64,000 bases of DNA from JAPHSX01 sp039714395 (GTDB lineage: Bacteria > Pseudomonadota > Gammaproteobacteria > Thiohalomonadales > Thiohalomonadaceae). Each line of letters starts with the position of its first letter. Positions within the stretch are counted from its first letter, which is position 1. Position numbers and translations under genes: made by a program. The DNA is taken from positions 1 through 64,000 of the forward strand of contig JBDLJH010000005.1 in assembly GCA_039714395.1 (NCBI GenBank). The letters run 5' to 3'. The notes under the pieces were generated by a model. The model was given only the letters and a program-made list of their open reading frames with translations, was not told where the DNA came from and made no database searches. Of the stretch, positions 43,620-51,680 are shown piece after piece.

Positions 43620-44650
43620 ATGAAGAGTGAATTTAGAATGAGTTTATTCACAATGATGAAACAAGTTCAATAGGCCTGCAAAGATAGTGGGTACTAACGT
43701 ACCTGCATAGTGGCAATGCACTGTAACTCATTGAATATATTAGGTTAAAATGGCTGTGCAGAATATGAACAATTTAAGACAATCAGCGCTAATATGCGGT
43801 CTTGCGCCCCATTTTTTTAAATTGTCCACAAACTTATCCACAGCTTTTGTGGATAAATACGAAACAGCTGACAGGACAATGAGTTAGCGAATATTGTTAA
43901 CAAAATAGCGAGTAGATCCAGCTAACTTCTCGGTGTCTCTACGGCACTGTTTTCAATAGTGACGACGGAAAAATAACTCCCGAATGGGTGATTTTATGCT
44001 CATTTATTGTTGACTCATTAGTCGACTTATGAACAAGCCTCTTTTTCTATGCTGTTATTTGGCTGTTGAAGTGGAATGATCGTGATTATATGCTTTGTTT
44101 TAAGTGTAACTAATTGAATTTGTTACAAAACTTAATAGTGTATGGAAAACAATCAATCTGAGTCATGATCAATGTGGGTAAGGGCTACAGGCTGGTGCCC
44201 CCAAACAATCCACAAACTTATCCACAGTATTTGTGAACAAAAATCAACTTTTAATAGGTGTCTATTTGCCCTGTATTGGATGCAGATAGGGCGGTGGTAA
44301 GGGTTGGCTGTGGGGAGGGCTGGGTATGACGAGAATTTTAGTCAAATAAGTTCTTTGTTTGAGCTATTTTGGTGAATTTTAATTTTTACTTGATGACTTT
44401 TTGACCAGTACTAACCGGTTGGCCCAATATTTGAGTAGTTATCCACATTCAGTAAAGAGAGGGTACTAATGTAGTTGTGTTACTGGTGAGTAGAGTGAGT
44501 GTTTAAATTAAGATATTGATCTAACAGGGGATTTTAATGGGTTGTAGCACGGTTATTAGTCTCGACTGGCTGAGATCTATATCCAGCCCACAAGCTATTC
44601 ACAGCCTTATCCACAGGAAAGAGTGGCTGTGGAAAAGAGAAATGGAGGGG
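43620..44650. other. oriC: Putative chromosomal replication origin (oriC)
   Basis: This 1-kb gap has no coding frame. Perfect DnaA boxes TTATCCACA occur at 43834, 44218, 44439 and 44607 on the plus strand and at 43848 on the minus strand; TTATTCACA is at 43644. One-mismatch boxes lie at 43822, 44595 and 44628. Two box groups repeat the same design: TCCACAAAC-TTATCCACA at 43825-43842 and 44209-44226, each followed by an inverted box. The segment 44341-44400 is strongly AT-rich, as is 44080-44160, suitable for unwinding. Several GATC sites are present. parAB and the atp/glm block lie nearby; dnaA does not. Confidence 0.85.
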
Positions 44651-44656
44651 GAGGAG

Positions 44657-45613
44657 CTAGGCCTGTTTCCACAGGGTAATGAGTGAATCACCCTCGGCCT
44701 TGCGCTGCTGCAGGATGCCTTTGAAGAAGTTGGGATCTTTGATGTGGGTCAGCTCTCCCTCGCGTGGGAAGTGGAGGTCTTGCAGGCGTGAGAGCCAGAA
44801 ACGTAGTGCGGCGGCACGCAGCATCACGGGCCATGCCTGTTCTTCCGTCTCACTGATTGGGCGCACCTGGCAGTAGGCCTTCAACATTGCAGAGGCCTTC
44901 CCCTCATCGACAGCACCGCCCTCACGGCTGCACCAGTCGTTGAGGGTGACCGCTACATCGTAGAGCAGTACGTCGTTGCAGGCGTAATAGAAGTCTATAA
45001 GGCCGGTGAGGCTGTTGCCCTCAAACAGGGCGTTATCGCGAAACAGGTCAGCATGGATCACGCCACGCGGTAGCGTGTCGAAGTGGTGGGCGGCCTGAAA
45101 GGCGAGCTCTTCATCCAGCAGTAGCTGGTCTTCTGTGCTGAGGTGTTCGAAGACCGCATCGCGGGTGGTGCGCCACCAGTGCGAGCCGCGATCATTGTCG
45201 CGGTGGCTGGTAAATTCCTGTCCGGAGCAGTGCAGCTGCGCCAGGGCCTGACCGATGGCAGCGCACTGTTCGGTGGTCGTGGTATCTATACCGCTGCCGC
45301 TTAGTCGCATTACCAGCGCCGCAGGCTTGCCGTTGAGTTCACGCAGATAGTTGCCGTTGTTATCGGCGATGGGGTGGGCGCTGGGAACCTTGTGTTCAGC
45401 AAGAAAGGCCATTAAATCGAGAAAATAGACTAACTCCTCGGCGCTGTGGTTCTCAAACAGGGTGAGTACCATGCGTTGATCACGTGTAGTGACGAAGTAG
45501 TTGGTGTTCTCGATACCGGCACTGATGCCTTCGAAATCAACCAGCTCGCCAAGCGAGTAGTTTTGCAGGAAGGCCTCTAGCTCATCCTTTGCCACAGGGG
45601 TGTAGACAGACAT
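44657..45613 (-). CDS. thrB: Homoserine kinase (APH-fold, Pseudomonas-type ThrB)
   Basis: A 318-residue kinase of the aminoglycoside-phosphotransferase fold that phosphorylates homoserine for threonine synthesis. Visible: ISAGIENTNYFVTT, the catalytic loop GVIHADLFRDNALF (HxDLxxxN), and LTGLIDFYYACND with the metal Asp. It matches the homoserine kinase type II group. It is transcribed toward oriC, downstream of the DUF2782 gene, an order found in several gammaproteobacteria. Confidence 0.92.
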   Translation of the reverse strand: MSVYTPVAKDELEAFLQNYSLGELVDFEGISAGIENTNYFVTTRDQRMVLTLFENHSAEELVYFLDLMAFLAEHKVPSAHPIADNNGNYLRELNGKPAALVMRLSGSGIDTTTTEQCAAIGQALAQLHCSGQEFTSHRDNDRGSHWWRTTRDAVFEHLSTEDQLLLDEELAFQAAHHFDTLPRGVIHADLFRDNALFEGNSLTGLIDFYYACNDVLLYDVAVTLNDWCSREGGAVDEGKASAMLKAYCQVRPISETEEQAWPVMLRAAALRFWLSRLQDLHFPREGELTHIKDPNFFKGILQQRKAEGDSLITLWKQA

Positions 45614-45711
45614 AGATTCGCGTCGCTTTATTAGTGTGGCGTGATCTTATCCGCCTGGGCGGCTGAAAGACATAGTTATAGGAGAAAAATCACCCAATCC
45701 CCGGATAAGGC

Positions 45712-46053
45712 TCACCACTCAAAGATGCGCCATTTGACCACTTCGGGGTCATCCAGCGAATTGCGGCGGCTCTCCAGTGAGCCATCGCCATCGCTATCGA
45801 CCAGGTAGTAGGGCAGCCCCTTGCTGGGGGTGATCTTGATCATGTAGAGCTGGCCGTTGACCCGGTACTCCTGCACCATCTCTTTGCCACGACGGATGAT
45901 GGTGACCTGTGGCTCCATTCCCTCGTCAACCTGACTATAGACATCTTCGGCAGGCATTGGCGGTGGTGGTGGGGCGTCTGGCAGATTTTCATCGGCCAGA
46001 GTGGTATGGCTAAAAAGTGCAAGGATCAGGGGCAGGGCGAGTAGGGTGCGCAT
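45712..46053 (-). CDS. DUF2782 periplasmic protein
   Basis: Start at ATG 46053 (MRTLLALPLILALFSHTTLA, signal peptide); an ATG 11 codons upstream would precede this signal with charged residues. The 113-residue product has a Pro-rich linker (DAPPPPPMPAEDV) and the DUF2782 core ending in PSKGLPYYLVDSDGDGSLES. Function unknown; characteristically next to thrB. Confidence 0.85.
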   Translation of the reverse strand: MRTLLALPLILALFSHTTLADENLPDAPPPPPMPAEDVYSQVDEGMEPQVTIIRRGKEMVQEYRVNGQLYMIKITPSKGLPYYLVDSDGDGSLESRRNSLDDPEVVKWRIFEW

Positions 46054-46114
46054 CGGTTTCTCTTGTTGGTTATCCATCTTCATCATTATACGACGGAATT
46101 CGTACTCTTGGGGG

Positions 46115-47059
46115 TCAATCCTGCAGAGGGTGAAAGGCCTGGTGTATGTAAGCGATGATCGCCTCGATCTCCTGCTCCTTTAGCACGGATTTCCAGGCAG
46201 GCATCGAGGTACCGGGTAGCCCCTCCTCGATGGTTGTTTTCAGCCGTGTGCGGGTCATGCTGCGCATGAACTCGGGATTGGTCAGATCGCGGGCGTGGGG
46301 CTCCATAAAGGTGCCGATCCAGTTCTTGCCAGACCCGTCAGCGCCGTGGCAGAAGGCACAGTTGGTCTGGAATAGCTCCTCACCCTGGCGTTCAAGCGGA
46401 TTTAGGTTCTCTAGCCGGGGCGGAATATCGTGTGCTGCATAAGGGGTTGCCCCACTGATGGTGTCGGTAGTGGGTTGCGGGTTCTCATCGCGGTGAGAGT
46501 AGTGGCGGCGCGGGTAGGAGACGGCACGTTTGCCCCATATCTCCCCTTCGTCATCGACCCGTGCACGGTCATGACAGCTGATGCAGCTTGTTAGAAACAA
46601 GCGCTTACCGCGTAGTTGCTTTTCGCTCAGCTCACTATCCGGGGTATCGAGCGCCAGGGTACCGAGGGCGAAGGGGTAGGCCACCTGGTAACGCTGATGG
46701 TTGGGCCAACCGTTCTCGGTGGTGTGGTAACGGGTGTTCTCTGCACCCTGTTCCATGAACTCCTTGCGAATAAAGTCGACCACTATCTCCTCTTCATCCT
46801 TATTCAGCATATTGCTGAAGGATTTCATCGCAGTGCCGGGACGACCTTTGCGCACGGCGTGCAGCATGCGTTCGCGGCTTAGCTCTGCCAGGGAGGTAGT
46901 CTGAAAGTTTCGGGGTTTCGGGGTGAGAAAGCTGGTGGCCAGCGTTTTGGCATCACCGGAGTAGCCGTGACAGTAGTAACAACGAAAGTTGTAGATGTGG
47001 CGGCCCTGCTCGTGCCGGGCTGTCGCATCTGAGTCAGTCGTTAGGGTTTTTTTTTCTCT
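46115..47059 (-). CDS. Second half of a multihaem cytochrome c, in the -1 frame of the preceding gene
   Basis: The frame is open from the TGA at 47060-47062 to the stop at 46115. It has three CXXCH motifs: CYYCH (just after HIYNFR), CISCH and CAFCH, each within a cytochrome-c-like unit. No ATG, GTG or TTG occurs before the first haem motif and no signal peptide is possible; the first ATG (46867) would discard that haem. The preceding gene ends in an A9 run (47047-47055 as Ts on the plus strand), where a -1 slip joins the two frames smoothly. I interpret this as the C-terminal half of one six-haem protein made by frameshifting, or a disrupted gene or homopolymer error. Confidence 0.7.
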   Translation of the reverse strand, partial: REKKTLTTDSDATARHEQGRHIYNFRCYYCHGYSGDAKTLATSFLTPKPRNFQTTSLAELSRERMLHAVRKGRPGTAMKSFSNMLNKDEEEIVVDFIRKEFMEQGAENTRYHTTENGWPNHQRYQVAYPFALGTLALDTPDSELSEKQLRGKRLFLTSCISCHDRARVDDEGEIWGKRAVSYPRRHYSHRDENPQPTTDTISGATPYAAHDIPPRLENLNPLERQGEELFQTNCAFCHGADGSGKNWIGTFMEPHARDLTNPEFMRSMTRTRLKTTIEEGLPGTSMPAWKSVLKEQEIEAIIAYIHQAFHPLQD

Positions 47060-48126
47060 TCAGGGGTGCTCAGCATGGCGCTCTTGTCGCCCTGAATATA
47101 GGCACGAAACACAAACTCGGTGATATCGGCTATCTGCTGATCAGAAAGTACCTTGTTCCAGGCTGGCATCTCTGTACCGAGTTTACCGTCGCTGATCGCC
47201 TTGAATATGGCTGCACGATTGAAGTTTTGCTGGTATTTGTCGTCAAAGAAATTGGCTGGCTTGGGACGGATAAAATAGGCGCGAGGCCCTTTTCCGTCAC
47301 CATTCACACCGTGGCAGGTGAAGCAGTTACCCATATAAAAGTCACGACCGGCAATGAGATTGCCAGTTAGACCCTGCGGCATTGGAGCGTTCATATCGAT
47401 AACGACAGGCTCAGCTACTTTCGCCGGCTCGGTAGGGATTTCCTTGCCGTGGGCGTAGGTGCCGGAGAGCCCTTTTATCTCCTCAGGCAGAGCCATGAAG
47501 GCCAGACGGATGTAGTCGACCACATCGCCAATCTGTTGCTGATTGAGCTGGCTCTTGAAAGGGGCCATGGCGGTACCTGAACGACCATTTGTGACGGCAT
47601 CTACCATGGTCTCACGGCTGAGGGAGAGCCCTCGCTCTGAGGTGAAGTCGCGGGGTTTTACGTTCATGCCAGAGGTCCAGCGACCACCGCTGCCGTGGTC
47701 GCCGTGGCAGACCGAACAGTTGGTAACGTAGAGCGTCTTGCCGGGGTGATTTGAGATGGCGTTTTCCGGGTGAATAAAGTGATTGAGCAGGTAGTCGGCA
47801 AGGGCAGCTGTTTCATCTTCACTAAGCTGTGATTCCCAACCGACCATGGCACTGTTGGGGCGACCCTTGGCGATGGCGTAGATGATGCGCTCACGAGTCA
47901 GTTCACGTTTTGAGGCGGGAGAACTGAAGTCACGAGGCGGGGGGTTCAGTGTATTGCTGGCTTTACTTTGACCGTTGCCGCGGTCACCGTGACAGACCGA
48001 GCAGAAGTTGTGATAGAGCAGAGCAGCGTTGGGTTTGCCGGCCTCGGCAGCCTGTAATAGTGTTGTGCTGTTCAATAGCAGGATACTCAGCAGCAGCCCT
48101 TGTACGATGCGATATGACGAGTTCAT
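47041..48126 (-). CDS. Exported triheme cytochrome c (three tandem class I-like domains)
   Basis: From ATG 48126 (MNSSYRIVQGLLLSILLLNS, signal peptide to about QAAEA) the product has 361 residues. The three domains share one design: HNFCSVCHGDRGNG, NCSVCHGDHGSG and GNCFTCHGVNGDG, each followed by PRDF or PANF, a helix, GR..(A/E)M with the likely Met ligand, and a final helix. It ends in EEKKKP at an A9 run; the next gene continues in the -1 frame. It would be a periplasmic electron carrier. Confidence 0.85.
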   Translation of the reverse strand: MNSSYRIVQGLLLSILLLNSTTLLQAAEAGKPNAALLYHNFCSVCHGDRGNGQSKASNTLNPPPRDFSSPASKRELTRERIIYAIAKGRPNSAMVGWESQLSEDETAALADYLLNHFIHPENAISNHPGKTLYVTNCSVCHGDHGSGGRWTSGMNVKPRDFTSERGLSLSRETMVDAVTNGRSGTAMAPFKSQLNQQQIGDVVDYIRLAFMALPEEIKGLSGTYAHGKEIPTEPAKVAEPVVIDMNAPMPQGLTGNLIAGRDFYMGNCFTCHGVNGDGKGPRAYFIRPKPANFFDDKYQQNFNRAAIFKAISDGKLGTEMPAWNKVLSDQQIADITEFVFRAYIQGDKSAMLSTPEEKKKP

Positions 48127-48269
48127 AGACAAATTAAACCTGTGGTGTGCGAATAGCATTATTATTAGTGTTGATATAGTATACCAAACTGGATGGAGTC
48201 TAAAATTATAATAGCCTGAAAGCAGCAGACATTTGAATTTAAAGGTAAATGTCTTTCTGACTTGAGGGT

Positions 48270-49079
48270 ATGGGGCATCCTCATTTGAAAAATTATGCGA
48301 TAAAAAGGCATTACCGATCAGGTGGTGTGCTGGTTCTGTGGTTGTGCTTTTCGTGGACTATGTTCACCTCAGCACAGGCCGAAGAGAATGTTGCGCCTGA
48401 TATAACCGAGCCAAATAAAATTCTCGGTTCTAAGCATGACCTCACATCACTGAATCAAAGAGCCGGCGTTGAGGCGATGGAGGGTGTCGCCTTTAGTGAT
48501 TATGATAACGCCTGTATCTACTGTCACCTGCCTCCGGAAGAAGAGGAGACAGCGACACGCCCGGGGCAGATCGAGGGGTGGAACCGAATTCGCCCCATCG
48601 CTGCAAATTTTGATCTATACAATAGTCCCTCCTTTGATTCGGCACCCAGTCGTCCGAATGATATTAGCCTGCTCTGTCTCTCCTGCCATGATGGCACTAT
48701 GGCGGTGGATCGCGTGGTGCATACTCCCAGGGCGTGGAAGAGTGGCGATGATATGTCGTTGCATATGAAATTGAGTGCTACAGATGATTTAAACAGCTGC
48801 GGCAAGTGCCACGATGGTTCAGTAGCCCACGATATTACCCAAAAGGCAATTGGCACCAATCTTAGCGATGACCACCCCATATCTATCCGTTATGCCGGTC
48901 TAGGTATGGATATAGCCGGGTTTAAAACTCCAGACAGCCCGCGAGGCTTCGATAATGGTGTAAGGTTGTTTGAAGGCAATATAGAATGTGCCACCTGTCA
49001 CGATATCCATAAACCTGAAGCCCGAATGCTGTTACGCACGGATGGGGAGAAGTTATGCACCACCTGCCACACCAACTAA
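48270..49079 (+). CDS. Exported pentahaem cytochrome c
   Basis: A 269-residue protein with a signal sequence after a basic N-terminus (VLVLWLCFSWTMFTSAQA) and five CXXCH motifs: CIYCH, CLSCH, CGKCH, CATCH and CTTCH. The segment CLSCHDGTMAVDRV and the later DDHPISIRY are closely paralleled in the eleven-haem protein at 60791-63220 (CLSCHDGTIAIGKV, NDHPISFTY), so the two are paralogues. The last 25 bp overlap the NHL lipoprotein gene, indicating coupled translation. Confidence 0.85.
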   Translation: MGHPHLKNYAIKRHYRSGGVLVLWLCFSWTMFTSAQAEENVAPDITEPNKILGSKHDLTSLNQRAGVEAMEGVAFSDYDNACIYCHLPPEEEETATRPGQIEGWNRIRPIAANFDLYNSPSFDSAPSRPNDISLLCLSCHDGTMAVDRVVHTPRAWKSGDDMSLHMKLSATDDLNSCGKCHDGSVAHDITQKAIGTNLSDDHPISIRYAGLGMDIAGFKTPDSPRGFDNGVRLFEGNIECATCHDIHKPEARMLLRTDGEKLCTTCHTN

Positions 49080-50140
49080 GAACAAAGTTTAGCTGTTTGT
49101 TGCCTGTACTGCTGTTGCTGGGGGGCTGTGCTGCGCCACAGAAAGAGTTTAAGCCACCGGTGTTCCCGGCAGAACCGGAAGTGCCGCGCTATATCTATGA
49201 GCGCACTCTGATGAGCAGTGGTGATGTAGAAGAGTTGACCAGTGCTGAGAAGTTTAAGGTGTTTGCAACCGGTCAGGGCAAGCGGGTACGTGGCATCGTT
49301 AAACCCTACGATGTGGCAGTGCATCAGGGGCGTATCTATGTCAGTGATACGGTACAGCGTGCGGTGTTGTTGTTCGATATTCCCAGCCAGAAATTCACTA
49401 TGTTCGGTACCAAGGGTGCCGGTATTCTCAGCAAGCCGATCGGTATAGATGTCTCGGCAGAGGGTGAGGTCTACGTTGTTGACAGTAGTTCCAAGCGTGT
49501 GGTGGTCTATAGCCATGACGGAAAGTACCGCCGTACCTTTGGCGGCGAGGCGCAATTGGTGCGTCCGTCGGGGCTGGCTGTGTCCGGTAACAAGGTTTTT
49601 GTGATCGATACCGGTGGTATCGAAAGTGAATTGCATCGGGTACAGGTATACAACGGTAAAACCGGTGAGCTGTTACAGACGATTGGCAAGCGTGGCTCTG
49701 CAGAGGGCGAGTTCAATCTGCCGCTGATGATAGACGCCGATGCCAAGGGACATTTTTACGTAGTGGACAGCGGCAACTTCCGGGTTCAGCAGTTTGATAG
49801 CGAGGGGAAGTTTGTCTCTACCTTTGGTCAGGTCGGGGTACGCTTCGGTCACTTCTCTCGCCCCAAGGGGATCTCGGTGGACAGCGAGGGTAAAATATAT
49901 GTGGTCGATACATCGTTCGGTAATTTCCAGATCTTCAATAATGAGGGGCAACTGATGATGTTTATCGGCAGCCGCGGCGAACGTAACGAAGCGGCCAGGT
50001 TCTCACTGCCTGCCGGTATTGACGTGGATGAGGATGGGCGTATCTATGTGGTGGATCAGTACTTCGGCAAGGTGGAAGTGTTCAGGCCCTATGAGATGAA
50101 GAAAGAGGATGGCTACGCCGGGGTGAAGCCGGAGAAGTAG
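49055..50140 (+). CDS. NHL-repeat beta-propeller lipoprotein
   Basis: A protein of 361 residues with a lipoprotein signal (CLLPVLLLLGGCAAPQ). About six NHL-type repeats of 40-45 residues follow, each with the G.IYV.D(S/T)....V..F pattern, for example KPYDVAVHQGRIYVSDTVQR, PIGIDVSAEGEVYVVDSS and PAGIDVDEDGRIYVVDQYFG. It forms a six-bladed propeller, usually a binding scaffold. It overlaps the pentahaem cytochrome gene. A paralogue follows the eleven-haem cytochrome at the window end. A partner or anchor for the cytochrome is likely (inference). Confidence 0.88.
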   Translation: MHHLPHQLRTKFSCLLPVLLLLGGCAAPQKEFKPPVFPAEPEVPRYIYERTLMSSGDVEELTSAEKFKVFATGQGKRVRGIVKPYDVAVHQGRIYVSDTVQRAVLLFDIPSQKFTMFGTKGAGILSKPIGIDVSAEGEVYVVDSSSKRVVVYSHDGKYRRTFGGEAQLVRPSGLAVSGNKVFVIDTGGIESELHRVQVYNGKTGELLQTIGKRGSAEGEFNLPLMIDADAKGHFYVVDSGNFRVQQFDSEGKFVSTFGQVGVRFGHFSRPKGISVDSEGKIYVVDTSFGNFQIFNNEGQLMMFIGSRGERNEAARFSLPAGIDVDEDGRIYVVDQYFGKVEVFRPYEMKKEDGYAGVKPEK

Positions 50141-50168
50141 TTATTACTGTCTGCCTCAGGGCAAAATA

Positions 50169-50206
50169 AAAAAGGCCGCGAAGCTGAATGCTTTGCGGCC
50201 TTTTTT
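50169..50206. terminator. Bidirectional terminator between convergent operons
   Basis: The long hairpin has stem GGCCGCGAAGC (50174-50184) against GCTTTGCGGCC (50190-50200) with a five-base loop, flanked by As on the left and six Ts on the right. It separates the NHL gene from the converging propeller gene. Confidence 0.9.
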
Positions 50207-50228
50207 GTAACTTGCTTTTAAGTATAAT

Positions 50229-51470
50229 TTATTGCAGTGAGATGATGCGGGCAACACCACCATAGCTGCCGACCCAGCGGCTGTTATCACTTCCTTCTGC
50301 CATCGAGAAGACATTGTCTGAATAGAGTCCGTCTTTAGTAGTGTAGATCTTGGAGCTGCCCTCTGTGAAGGCAACGAGACCGCCACTGGTGCCTACCCAT
50401 AGCTGACCGGCAGCATCTTCACGTAGCATGAATATGTGGTTGGAAGGAATGCCATCTTTCACTGTAAAGTTGGTCCAGGTGGTACCGTCGAAGCGGGCCA
50501 GACCTCCCCCCCAAGTGCCGCACCAGACTACGCCTTCTTTATCAACCTCCATGGAGATAATGTAGTTGGGGTTGTAGGCGATATCGACATTTTCCAGTCC
50601 CTGTTCGGTCTTCTGACGTGCGTGGTGGCTGGAGGCCTTGCCCGGATCGCTGGTGAACTTAATATCGGCCTTAACCAGCTCGTACTTTGCACCCAGGCCA
50701 TGCTCGTGTTGCCAGTTCTCCCACTTGTCATCCTTGAAACGCGCCAGACCACCCTCGGTACCGAGCCAGATGGTGCCATCAGTGCCTTCATCCAGGCCGT
50801 AGACCCAGTCGTTTGGCAGGCCACCGTTGGTGTTCTCTACGGTGTAGGTATCCCAGGCGGAACGGTCAGCAAGATTGCCGCCACGGATACGGTTAGCACC
50901 GGACCAGGTGGCAATCCAGATATCACCGTTCCGCGCTTCCAGCACCTCGTAGACAAAGGCATCGGCCAGGCCGTGTGGTACGTTGTAATTGGTCCATTTC
51001 TCGGTGGCTGGATCGAGCAGTGAGAGACCACCGCCATAGGTGCCGATGGCGATCTGCGTACCGAGTTTTCCGACATAGAAGACACCATTGGAGAGCAGGC
51101 CGCTGCGATTGTCGTAGAGCTTATATTCATCGGTTTTAGTGTCGTAGCGGATGATGCCACCGGAGGTGCCTACCCACATCAGGTCGCCATCGGCATAGAT
51201 ACTTTTGACGTTGCGGTTGCCGACGCGAAAGTGGGTGAATTTAGCGTTGGGATCGGCACCGGCAGTGGTGGCACTTGTTGTCGCTGCCGGAGCAGTAGCG
51301 GGATGACCGCTGGGTAAGCCTGCCGCTACCGGTGCGGTGGCAGTAGCTGCGGGAGCAGGATCAGCTTTACCCTCTTTTGGGCCTTGCTTGGCCCCCAGTG
51401 TGTAGGCACCAGCGGCGATGCCGATTGCAGCGACGGCGAGTATTGCCGCCCCTTTCATATTGAGATTCAT
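50229..51470 (-). CDS. Membrane-anchored Reg_prop-type beta-propeller protein
   Basis: A 413-residue protein. The N-terminal segment (MNLNMKGAAILAVAAIGIAA) is an uncleaved anchor or signal; a Pro/Ala/Thr-rich linker follows to about residue 75. The rest is a propeller of two-component-regulator propeller repeats, recognised by repeated (M/I)W(V/I/L)GT.GG..R(Y/F)D and GL.....V: LMWVGTSGGIIRYD, IWLGTEGGLARFK and LWVGTSGGLVAFTE. No kinase or output domain is attached, unlike most Reg_prop proteins. It is the last gene of the cytochrome operon. Confidence 0.85.
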   Translation of the reverse strand: MNLNMKGAAILAVAAIGIAAGAYTLGAKQGPKEGKADPAPAATATAPVAAGLPSGHPATAPAATTSATTAGADPNAKFTHFRVGNRNVKSIYADGDLMWVGTSGGIIRYDTKTDEYKLYDNRSGLLSNGVFYVGKLGTQIAIGTYGGGLSLLDPATEKWTNYNVPHGLADAFVYEVLEARNGDIWIATWSGANRIRGGNLADRSAWDTYTVENTNGGLPNDWVYGLDEGTDGTIWLGTEGGLARFKDDKWENWQHEHGLGAKYELVKADIKFTSDPGKASSHHARQKTEQGLENVDIAYNPNYIISMEVDKEGVVWCGTWGGGLARFDGTTWTNFTVKDGIPSNHIFMLREDAAGQLWVGTSGGLVAFTEGSSKIYTTKDGLYSDNVFSMAEGSDNSRWVGSYGGVARIISLQ

Positions 51471-51530
51471 GAATTCCCCCTTCTCTCTATCTTTTAGGTT
51501 TTACTGTTTGCCAGGGCGTAAGCCCCGTAG

Positions 51531-51554
51531 GGTGGACACGTTATTGTGTCCACC
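51531..51554. repeat. Hairpin GGTGGACAC/GTGTCCACC
   Basis: A nine-base perfect inverted repeat with a six-base spacer, in the 210-bp gap between the two propeller genes. It resembles interspersed palindromes common in proteobacteria and may attenuate transcription between them. Confidence 0.7.
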
Positions 51555-51599
51555 TGTAACCTTTTATCTCTTCTGCGTGGGATAAAAGCATGCCCACTC

Positions 51600-51625
51600 T
51601 GTAGGAGCGGCTCCGCCGCGAACCG
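51600..51625 (+). repeat. REP-like palindrome
   Basis: TGTAGGAGCGGCTCCGCCGC with a following GAACCG is the clearest member of the REP family seen at 9083, 37849 and 56994. It lies between two genes of one operon and could stabilise the upstream message. Confidence 0.85.
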
Positions 51626-51680
51626 CCTTCAAACCCCTGCTTAGGGCACGTCCTATATTTTATCTCTACGGATTCAGGTA

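Noticed and set aside
51494..51554. Remnant of a third propeller gene end between the two propeller genes
   Set aside because: On the minus strand a few codons read GLRPGKQ-stop, like the end of the upstream propeller (SRLGKQ-stop), but the match is too short and runs into a palindrome.
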